Shown here: positions 33,577-40,366 of the stretch, in pieces | How the letters are laid out: each line of letters starts with the position of its first letter | Position numbering within the stretch: the first letter of the stretch is position 1 | Origin: Streptomyces sp. SN-593 | GTDB taxonomy: Bacteria; Actinomycetota; Actinomycetes; Streptomycetales; Streptomycetaceae | Assembly: GCF_016756395.1 (NCBI RefSeq) | Contig: NZ_AP018365.1 | Location: 4,929,001 to 4,993,000 of the forward strand | Length of the DNA stretch: 64,000 nucleotides | Direction of reading: 5' to 3' | Position numbers and translations under genes: made by a program | Notes under the pieces: generated by a model | The model's database searches: none | Told to the model about the DNA's origin: nothing | Seen by the model: the letters and a program-made list of their open reading frames with translations, nothing else

Positions 33577-34788
33577 TTGGCGACCATCGACAGCGGCGGT
33601 GACAGACCGCCGATCCGACGCGGAACCAACCTGCCGCGCATGGGCGACTACAACGAGTCCGTCGTCCTCGACGCCATCCGCCGCCACCCTTCCGGTCTGA
33701 GCCGGGTCGAACTCGCCCAGGCCACCGGGCTGTCCGCCCAGACCGTCTCGAACATCACCCGCCGCCTGCTCGACCAGGGCGTGGCCCGCGAATCCGGCAA
33801 GCAGAGCTCCGGCCCGGGCAAGCCGCGCACCCTCCTCGAAGTCGTCCCCACCGCCCGCTACGCGGTGGGGGTACACCTCGACCCGGCGATCATCACCTAC
33901 GTTCTGGTGGACCTGCTCGGCACGGTGGTGGCGCACTACAGCGAGCGCACACCGCGAGGTGGAGGCTCTGACCAGATCGTGGCGGACATGGCCGAGTCCG
34001 TGGCCACCCTGATCGACAGCGCCGGTATCGACGCCGAACGCCTGCTGGGACTCGGCATCGCTGCGCCCGGCCCCCTCGACAATGCGGCAGGCCAGGTCCT
34101 CGACCCTCCCGAACTCCAGGGGTGGGGCAGCTACCCCCTGCGTGACCGGCTCAGCGAGGCCACCGGTCACCCGGTCCTCCTCGACAAGGACGTCACCGCC
34201 GCTGTCGTCGCCGAGCGCTGGGCCGGCGCCGCCACCGCGAGTCACAACCTCCTGTTCTTCTACTTCGGTACCGGCTCGGGCATGGGACTGGTGGTGCAGG
34301 ACACGGTGCTCCGCGGCGTCTCCGGCAACGCGGGCGAGGTCGGCGGCCTCGGTGCGGGCTGCTCGATCCGGACCCTCGTCGACGAGGCGATCGCGCTCGG
34401 CGTACTCGGTGCCGAGTTCACCGTGCTGGATCCAGCCGACGCCCCGCGCGGGGTGGAGCGGTTGGCCACTCTGGTCACCGAGGGGGATGCCGCTGCCAAG
34501 GACCTGATCGACCGCTTGGCGGTGCGCATCGGCCGCGGTGTGTGTGCCGCCGCCACGCTCCTCGACGTCGACACCATCGTCTTCGGTGGCACGACCTGGC
34601 AGGTGCTGGCCCATCATCTTCTTCCCGTCATCGAGCCGATGGTCGCGCGGTCCCCGTTCGTGAAGGCCACGCACCCGACGGCGGTCATCACCACCACCCT
34701 CGGTGAGAACGTCGCGGCTGTGGGAGCCGCGTCCCTCGTGCTGGATCAGGCGCTCTCGGCGCAGCCCACTTCGCTCCTGTTGGGCTGA
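33577..34788 (+). CDS. ROK-family transcriptional regulator
   Basis: 403 residues if it starts at TTG 33,577, which has GGGAGAGG five bases upstream; ATG 33,502 gives 428 residues but has no ribosome site. Winged HTH at about residues 20-75 (SVVLDAIRRHPSGLSRVELAQATGLSAQTVSNITRRLL). The ROK sugar-kinase-like domain follows (GLGIAAPGPLD; FYFGTGSGMGLV). The usual zinc motif CxCGxxGCLE is absent: the segment reads GEVGGLGAGCSIRTLVDEA. Probably controls the adjacent mannosidase. Confidence 0.88.
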   Translation: MATIDSGGDRPPIRRGTNLPRMGDYNESVVLDAIRRHPSGLSRVELAQATGLSAQTVSNITRRLLDQGVARESGKQSSGPGKPRTLLEVVPTARYAVGVHLDPAIITYVLVDLLGTVVAHYSERTPRGGGSDQIVADMAESVATLIDSAGIDAERLLGLGIAAPGPLDNAAGQVLDPPELQGWGSYPLRDRLSEATGHPVLLDKDVTAAVVAERWAGAATASHNLLFFYFGTGSGMGLVVQDTVLRGVSGNAGEVGGLGAGCSIRTLVDEAIALGVLGAEFTVLDPADAPRGVERLATLVTEGDAAAKDLIDRLAVRIGRGVCAAATLLDVDTIVFGGTTWQVLAHHLLPVIEPMVARSPFVKATHPTAVITTTLGENVAAVGAASLVLDQALSAQPTSLLLG

Positions 34789-34970
34789 TCCCGCCGCCGT
34801 CACGATCTTCGCCGGACCTGGCAGCGGACGGATGAGCCTGTCTTCTTCCGGCCCGGCCCCTCCCAGCGCCGGACCCGAACTCGTCCCGACTCGAACCCGG
34901 GATTCGATCCGGTTGCGGTCCGCCTCGTCTGGGCCCTGGGCGAGGCCGAACGAGGCTCGGGGCCATCCCG

Positions 34971-35321
34971 TCAGACGATCCCGCTGATGGTGACCGTGAC
35001 GCTGACCGGCTGAGACTTGTCGTCCGGGAACGCCACCATCAGAGCCGTCGTGGCGGCTTCCCGTATCGCTCGGGCGACGTCCAGCGCGCGGTGGCCGCGG
35101 CTGGCGACGACGTGGATGCTCACCGCCCACGGTTCGGGACCCGGACCCCGGACAAGGCGAACACCCTCGGTCGGCCGACCCGGCGATCCGAGCGGCACCG
35201 ATCGTATGGACGCTCGCAGTAGCCCATGCAGACTCGGCTTGAGGAAGGCCACCCCAGGCACTTGGCGGACGGCGGCGGCGACTTGCGCGGCGAGGGCCTC
35301 GCCGGCGGCATGCTGGTTCAT
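34971..35321 (-). CDS. Short Asp23/Gls24-like protein
   Basis: 116 residues. Ends with strands and helix of the Asp23 fold (AVSIHVVASRGHRALDVARAIREAATTAL and PVSVTVTISGIV); the middle is divergent. Its ATG overlaps the stop of the upstream gene, so the three minus-strand genes form a coupled unit behind the sigma factor. Role unknown; Asp23 relatives scaffold at the envelope. Confidence 0.65.
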   Translation of the reverse strand: MNQHAAGEALAAQVAAAVRQVPGVAFLKPSLHGLLRASIRSVPLGSPGRPTEGVRLVRGPGPEPWAVSIHVVASRGHRALDVARAIREAATTALMVAFPDDKSQPVSVTVTISGIV

Positions 35322-35989
35322 CGGGTCCGTCCTTCGCTGGGTACCTCGCCGAGGAGATCGGTGAGGCGCACGTCGACCGTCGCCACGGGCATGCCCAATT
35401 GCTGATCAGCGGCCTCGAACACCTCCCGACGCACCTGATCCGCGAGTTCGTCGAGGTCGGGAGCGAACGGGAAGGTCACCTCCAGATGCACCCGAACCGG
35501 CTCCCGGCCGGTCTGCGGTCCGGTGCGGGTGCGTGCGGCCGGACCGGTGAACGCGTCCAGCGAGGGCGCAATACGGCACGAACCGGCCTGCACGCCGGGC
35601 AGTGATTCCGCTGCGGCGCGGAGCACCCGGGCGGCGGTTGCCTCGGTGATCCACGCGTCCTCCTCGGGCTCGCCGAGAGGGAGAGTACGGCCGGGCCGCA
35701 GCTCCAGTCGGACCACGTCCATGACACGCTCGGCGAGGGAGGTGGTGTCCAGCGGCGGAGGGGTGTCGGAGCGCAGCTGCTGGATCGCGTCTCCGAGCAG
35801 ATCAAGATCCGACAGTGCCGCTGAGCAGTGGGGGCACAGCGCCGTGTGTGCGTCGCTCTCCCCGTTGTCCTGAGACTCCCACACCTCGGAGAGCATCCGG
35901 CCACAGAGCAGTTGCTCGTCCTCGGGAAGCGGCTCCGGTGCCTGGCCTGGCCGGCTGCTGCCGGTTCCCGGGTTGTTGGTCATCGCCAT
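35318..35989 (-). CDS. Zinc-motif anti-sigma-like protein fused to an Asp23-like domain
   Basis: 223 residues. Residues 25-70 contain H48-x3-C52-x2-C55 (HTALCPHC) plus C29, the ZAS arrangement of zinc anti-sigma factors. Residues about 110-215 look like Asp23/Gls24 (DAWITEATAARVLRAAAESLPGV; VRVHLEVTFPFAPDLDELADQVRREVF; VATVDVRLTDLL). Start at 35,989 or the second Met at 35,983; the latter overlaps the sigma stop as ATGA. Position directly after an ECF sigma gene supports an anti-sigma role. The fusion would link sigma control to envelope sensing. Confidence 0.75.
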   Translation of the reverse strand: MAMTNNPGTGSSRPGQAPEPLPEDEQLLCGRMLSEVWESQDNGESDAHTALCPHCSAALSDLDLLGDAIQQLRSDTPPPLDTTSLAERVMDVVRLELRPGRTLPLGEPEEDAWITEATAARVLRAAAESLPGVQAGSCRIAPSLDAFTGPAARTRTGPQTGREPVRVHLEVTFPFAPDLDELADQVRREVFEAADQQLGMPVATVDVRLTDLLGEVPSEGRTR

Positions 35990-36699
35990 GCGCCCATCGC
36001 CTCCGTCAGGCCGCGTCGTGCACGGAAGATGCGGCCGCGAACCGCTTGCGGGCTGATCCCGACCAGTTCGGCGATCTCCTCGTACGTCTGTCCGTTCAAC
36101 TCTCTGAGCACCCAGCAGGCCCGCTGCTCGGGTGAGAGCAGGGTCATCGCCTGGGCGAGGGCCTGCGTCGCGGCCCTCGACTCGGTCACGCGCTCGGGTG
36201 AGGTCTGATGGTCGGGCGCCGGCAGTTCAGGGGCGCCGTCCAGCGGAACGACGGGGCGGCGCGCCCGGAGGACATTCAGACAGCGGTTGGTGACGATGCG
36301 GTACATCCACGTGTTGAACCGGGCTTCGCCTCGGAACTCCGGCAGTCGGCGCCATGCGCTGACAAAGCCGTCCTGAACGGCGTCCTCGGCCTCCGCGCGG
36401 TTTCCGAGCAGTCGTTCTGCGAGTTGCAGCAGCGGTGCGGCGTGCCGCTGTACCAGTGCGGAGAAGGCGTCTTCGTCGCCTTCTCCGGCGCGGACGGCCA
36501 GCAATTCGTCGGCCGGCAATTCGTCGGCCGGCGTTTCGGACGACGGCGGATGAGTCGGCGGATGTTCCCGTGGATGCACCGACGGTCTTGCCGACGACGG
36601 TGTGGCCGTAGGCGCGGCGACAGTCTCAGTGGCGCCGGGCGGCGCTGTGCTGCCGGTGTTTGCGCTGCCCGGCCTGGTGATTTTGCGGTACCCCGACAC
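35980..36699 (-). CDS. ECF-type RNA polymerase sigma factor
   Basis: 239 residues, GTG 36,699 with AAAGGAG 8 bases upstream. A Pro/Ser/Thr-rich N-terminal extension of about 60 residues includes a tandem ADELPADEL. Region 2 spans ALVQRHAAPLLQLAERLLGN through EDAVQDGFVSAWRRLPEFRG and FNTWMYRIVTNRCLN. Region 4 spans LLSPEQRACWVLRELNGQTYEEIAELVGISPQAVRGRIFRARR. Divergent from the Asp23 operon across 172 bases, which it probably controls along with its own gene. Confidence 0.92.
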   Translation of the reverse strand: MSGYRKITRPGSANTGSTAPPGATETVAAPTATPSSARPSVHPREHPPTHPPSSETPADELPADELLAVRAGEGDEDAFSALVQRHAAPLLQLAERLLGNRAEAEDAVQDGFVSAWRRLPEFRGEARFNTWMYRIVTNRCLNVLRARRPVVPLDGAPELPAPDHQTSPERVTESRAATQALAQAMTLLSPEQRACWVLRELNGQTYEEIAELVGISPQAVRGRIFRARRGLTEAMGAWR

Positions 36700-36871
36700 G
36701 CGGCGGCTCCTTTCGTTCGCTCATTGTCTTCGACACGCGAAGCCGTCGGATGTCACGCCGACAGGGCAGATCAACGCGAAAAAAATCTCCACCGCGGATG
36801 CGTGACGAAGTGCTGTCAGCAGGGTCCAACCAAGTAACCGCACGCGATGGCAACGCACGAAGGAGGCAGCG
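36700..36871. promoter_or_regulatory. Divergent regulatory region between sigma and Asp23 operons
   Basis: 172 bases with the only A run of the locus (GCGAAAAAAATC, 36,776-36,787) and AAGGAGG before the asp23 ATG. Both operons must be started from here. I cannot fix the -35/-10 sequences by eye. Confidence 0.5.
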
Positions 36872-37369
36872 ATGACGGCACAGCAGGTCGAGGCGCCCGC
36901 ACGCAAGGCAGTTGAGGGCTCCGCGAGGTCCGGTGAGGGTGCCACGACGGTCAGCGGCGGCAGGGTCGGCGTGAGCGAGCCGGCCGCCAACAGGGGAAAG
37001 ACGTCCATCGCCGACGTGGTCGTCGTCAAGATCGCGGGCATGGCCGCGCGCGAGATTCCGGGTGTCTATGACATGGGCGGTGGCCTGTCCCGCACGATCG
37101 GGGCTGTTCGTGATCGCGTGCCCGGGTCCCGGCCGAACGTCGGGCGTGGCGTGAAGGTCGAGGTCGGTGAGCGCCAGGCGGCGGTGGATCTGGACCTCAT
37201 CGTCGAGTACGGCGTTCCCATCGCCGACGTCGCCCGTGACGTCCGCGAGAACGTCATCGTGGCCGTGGAGCGCGTCACCGGCCTGGAGGTCGTCGAGGTC
37301 AACGTCGCAGTCAACGACGTGCATCTGCTGGATGGCGAAGAGCCGACATCGGATGCGCGTGTGGAGTGA
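36872..37369 (+). CDS. Asp23/Gls24-family envelope stress protein
   Basis: 165 residues with an ideal AAGGAGG ribosome site. After ~45 low-complexity residues comes the Asp23 domain: GKTSIADVVVVKIAGMAAREIPGVYDM, VKVEVGERQAAVDLDLIVEYGVPIADVARDVRENV, and VNVAVNDVHL at the end. In Firmicutes Asp23 is held at the membrane by AmaP; an AmaP-like gene lies downstream here. Confidence 0.92.
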   Translation: MTAQQVEAPARKAVEGSARSGEGATTVSGGRVGVSEPAANRGKTSIADVVVVKIAGMAAREIPGVYDMGGGLSRTIGAVRDRVPGSRPNVGRGVKVEVGERQAAVDLDLIVEYGVPIADVARDVRENVIVAVERVTGLEVVEVNVAVNDVHLLDGEEPTSDARVE

Positions 37370-37532
37370 TATCGACTCGGCACGGCGGTCCCCAAGCCCG
37401 CGCGGACAAGTTGAGGTCAGCCTGAATCCTGGGCCAGGCGATGCCTGGCAGTTCGATGGGCCACGCCCTGGTCCGGTCCGCGATCCGGCTCCACATCCTT
37501 TCCAGTGTCGGTACGTCGGGTGAGGTGAAGAA

Positions 37533-37718
37533 ATGAGCAGAGCAGTGGTCGGAATGCTGGTGGGCATGGCACTGGCGTTCGCCGGGTGGTTCGGAGGATT
37601 CGGGGCGTTCGTCCTTGTGGCGGCTCTCGGTGCGGTGGGGTTCGCTGGCGGCCGGCTGGTGGAGGGGGACGTCGATTGGCGCGAAATCCTCAACACGAGC
37701 AGTAGGAGTCGAAGGTGA
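37533..37718 (+). CDS. Small membrane protein (DUF2273-like)
   Basis: 61 residues, ATG with GAGGTGAAG upstream. One long or two tight hydrophobic segments (VVGMLVGMALAFAGWFGGFGAFVLVAALGAVGF) followed by GGRLVEGDVDWREIL. Small proteins like this accompany Asp23 genes and resemble DUF2273. Stop overlaps the next GTG. Confidence 0.7.
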   Translation: MSRAVVGMLVGMALAFAGWFGGFGAFVLVAALGAVGFAGGRLVEGDVDWREILNTSSRSRR

Positions 37719-39088
37719 CCGCGGCGGCTGAGCGTGGCGCGACCGTCATTGCCGACCGGGTGGTGCGCCGCATTGTCGAGCGTGCCGCCACCGAGGCCCT
37801 ACCCGGACGTCAGGTTGACGTCTGCCGCGCCTCCTCGACCGTGCGGGGCTCTCGTGTATCGGTGGCGGTTTCGGTCAGCGTGCCCTATCCGCTAGAACTC
37901 GAGAACGCCGGCGACGCCGTCAAGGACCACATCGTCAGCCGTGCCGGGGAGTTGACGGGACTGACGGTGAGGCCACCGCGTGTACTCATTGCCGCCCTGC
38001 CTCTGGCTAGAGATAGGGATAGGGAGGAGCGCCTCTCCCGAGCCCGCCAGGATGCGATTGGCGTCCGGGACGTCCGGCCAGGCGCCGCGCCGAGCCAGGA
38101 AGGGCGAGCAGATGCACCAGGACTGCCCGAGAGACCCCGAAGTCCGGATGGGCATGCGCTTGGTGTGCCCCGCGATCGGACCGGGCCGCCCGGTGAGGAC
38201 AAATCCACTGCGGGTGCACGAGAACTTGCAGCTGGGATTGACGGTCCCGATCCCCCCAGCAGGGCGCCCGAATATGCAGCTGCTCACGGTGGTTCGGAAG
38301 CACGTAATTCGACAGCGGACAAAGCGATAGGGGGTAGCGGCTGGCGTTCGGTGCAGAGATCGTCGGCACCGAAGGTACAGCTTCGTCGGCCTGGCCGTCG
38401 GGTGTGGGTCGCGCGGCGCCTGCCGATGGCTGCGGTGATGCTGGTGGGCTCGATCTGCGTCGCGCTGCTGCTGGCCGATGTGGTTGCCGTCCATGCGACC
38501 GGGCGTGCTCCGGCCCCATGGAGGGTGCGGCTACTGGACGCGTTGGAGCGCCACGGACCAGGGCAGCATGCGGTGACGCTCGCTGGCCTCGTCGCGGCGC
38601 TGGTGGGGATCTGGTTGCTGTGCCTCGCGCTCACGCCTGGACGCCGCGGGCTGCTGACCATGGACCTGGGACCGTTCGGACGCGTGGCGCCGGGTAGCGG
38701 TGAAGGTGCCCTTGGTGCCAGCTCTTGGTCCGACCCTGGCTCAAATGTCGGAATAGCCTCGCAGACACCGCTGTCTCTGCGCGCCACCGTGGAACGCCGC
38801 ACCGTCGCGTACGTGGTGTGTGATGCCGTCGCGGACGTCCCGGGGATAGCCGGCCCGCGCGCGACGGTGGGCCGCCGTCGTGTACGGGTCCACGCGCAGG
38901 TAGCGTTCGGCGACCGGGAGGAGGGCCGGGCGTCAGTCAGCGCGGCAGCCGAGCGGGCACTCCGAGGCATGAAGTTGGTTCACTCACCTCGGTTGCGCTG
39001 TGCGGTCCGTGCCGCACCGCATTGGCGACCTGTTCAGTCGGCGGTCGACCCAGGTGAGGAGGGGAAGGGAGATGGATCGGACGCGTAG
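37715..39088 (+). CDS. Asp23-like domain fused to a DUF6286-like membrane protein
   Basis: 457 residues, GTG start coupled to the upstream stop. Residues 1-100 are Asp23-like (GATVIADRVVRRIVERAATEAL; VRGSRVSVAVSVSVPYPLELENAGDAVKDHIV). Residues about 100-225 are hydrophilic and low in complexity. From 226 on comes a second module: basic stretch (RRPGRRVWVARR), membrane span (AAVMLVGSICVALLLADVV), second span (AVTLAGLVAALVGIWLLCLAL), and a C-terminal domain with LRATVERRTVAYVVCDAV. The C-terminal module usually exists as its own protein. Confidence 0.7.
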   Translation: MTAAAERGATVIADRVVRRIVERAATEALPGRQVDVCRASSTVRGSRVSVAVSVSVPYPLELENAGDAVKDHIVSRAGELTGLTVRPPRVLIAALPLARDRDREERLSRARQDAIGVRDVRPGAAPSQEGRADAPGLPERPRSPDGHALGVPRDRTGPPGEDKSTAGARELAAGIDGPDPPSRAPEYAAAHGGSEARNSTADKAIGGSGWRSVQRSSAPKVQLRRPGRRVWVARRLPMAAVMLVGSICVALLLADVVAVHATGRAPAPWRVRLLDALERHGPGQHAVTLAGLVAALVGIWLLCLALTPGRRGLLTMDLGPFGRVAPGSGEGALGASSWSDPGSNVGIASQTPLSLRATVERRTVAYVVCDAVADVPGIAGPRATVGRRRVRVHAQVAFGDREEGRASVSAAAERALRGMKLVHSPRLRCAVRAAPHWRPVQSAVDPGEEGKGDGSDA

Positions 39089-39653
39089 CGTGGTGAACCG
39101 TGCGGTCTTGGCGCTGCTCGGTCTGGCGCTGATGGCTGGTGGTGGGTGGCTTGCGTCTGCCGCCCCATCGGTTCGGCATCGTCTTCCTCGCTGGTGGCAC
39201 CCGCCCATTGCACACACGGTGCTGGTGGGACCTGCGGATCTGGCCAGGATGCGCGCACACGGTTGGTGGACGCCGGTGGTGGTCGCGGTGGCTGCTGTCG
39301 CTCTGATAACGGCACTGATCGGTTTGGCCGGGCAAGTGCGAAGGGGCCGCGCCAGAGAACTGCCGCTGTCAGGAGGGGCGGTGCGCGTCCGTACCCGCGC
39401 ATTGGCTCAGGCGATCGCCGGGCACGCCGACATACCCGGTGTGGCCCGTGCCCGGGTACGGCTGAGCGTCCGGCGAAACCGTATCGACGCCGAGGTACTG
39501 ATGCGCCTGAGTCCGGGAGCGGATCCGGGGACCGTCACGCGGGAGTTGGCACGTGAGGTGCTGCCCTGGGCCCGTGCGGCCGTCGCGCCACGGCCCATAC
39601 GGGTCGACGTTCGACTGGCCATGCGTACGGGGCATATCGGACGGGTCCACTGA
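39072..39653 (+). CDS. AmaP-like Asp23 membrane anchor
   Basis: 193 residues from ATG 39,072 (GGAAGGGAG just upstream), overlapping the preceding gene by 17 bases. N-terminal span (AVLALLGLALMAGGGWLASA), a second at about 70-90 (PVVVAVAAVALITALIGLAG), then a cytoplasmic Asp23-like domain (RTRALAQAIAGHADIPGVARARVRLSVRR). This topology is that of the membrane partner of Asp23 proteins. Confidence 0.72.
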   Translation: MDRTRSVVNRAVLALLGLALMAGGGWLASAAPSVRHRLPRWWHPPIAHTVLVGPADLARMRAHGWWTPVVVAVAAVALITALIGLAGQVRRGRARELPLSGGAVRVRTRALAQAIAGHADIPGVARARVRLSVRRNRIDAEVLMRLSPGADPGTVTRELAREVLPWARAAVAPRPIRVDVRLAMRTGHIGRVH

Positions 39654-39720
39654 GTTCGTCGGGTGGCGGTCGCAGTGCGTGCACGGTGCGGTTGCCCGCA
39701 CGGTCCCCTGCCCGCATAGT

Positions 39721-39759
<39 letters not shown>

Positions 39760-40169
39760 CTACCCCGCCCGAGCCCCGTCTTCCCGGCGGCGGCACGCTT
39801 CGGCTCCCTTCGCCGCACCGCCCCCGCCCACGGTCGGCCGCTCCCCCCGCCCCCACCCCGCCCCCGGGCACCACGCCCCCGGCCCGGCGCCCGGCCCGGC
39901 CTCGGCCCCGGCGCCCGGCCCATGAACCCGGCTACGGCCACCCAGACATCGGATGACGGCTGCCCGCCGTCCGCGTGGCTCGCCCTGGCACCCTCAACCG
40001 TCACATGGGCCTCTACCGTTGTCGAACTGTGGGCGGATGTCGCGCCGTTGGGTGCCCGCCGCCGGTGGGGGCCTGCCTCGCTGGATCTCCTACGGAACGA
40101 GCGGTGCCTCATTGGTCCGACCGCTTGCGCGCGTCATTGACGTGTTCCTGCCGCATAGCTAACTTCGCC

Positions 40170-40181
40170 GAGAGCGCTCTC
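40170..40181. promoter_or_regulatory. Operator-like palindrome GAGAGCGCTCTC
   Basis: Perfect 12-bp palindrome 185 bases upstream of the GH92 start. It shares the AGCGCT centre of the known CebR operator (TGGGAGCGCTCCCA) and other LacI-family sites before glycoside hydrolase genes. Confidence 0.65.
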
Positions 40182-40271
40182 CTCTCGTCGGCGTCCTTAG
40201 GGCGCCCCAGAGCCCCGGAGTCCCCCCATGTACGCACTCGCATCAGTACGCGTTCCATCTCCGCATGGCTG

Positions 40272-40283
40272 GACAACGTTGTC
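40272..40283. promoter_or_regulatory. Operator-like palindrome GACAACGTTGTC
   Basis: Perfect 12-bp palindrome of LacI-family type, 83 bases upstream of the GH92 ATG. A near copy lies 53 bases further on. Confidence 0.75.
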
Positions 40284-40324
40284 GTACCTCGCTCACCACT
40301 CCGGAGTCGCGCTCCCGTGAAGCA

Positions 40325-40336
40325 GACAACGCTGTC
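40325..40336. promoter_or_regulatory. Second copy of the operator, GACAACGCTGTC
   Basis: Matches the 40,272 palindrome at 11 of 12 bases and lies 30 bases before the start codon, where a bound repressor would block transcription. The paired sites suggest cooperative binding. Confidence 0.7.
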
Positions 40337-40366
40337 GAACTCACGAACAGAGGAGAAAAACCCGCG

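Noticed and set aside
30025..35130. 1701-residue minus-strand frame
   Set aside because: Antisense to the GH38 and ROK genes, both of which have clear family motifs; no ribosome site or motifs of its own.
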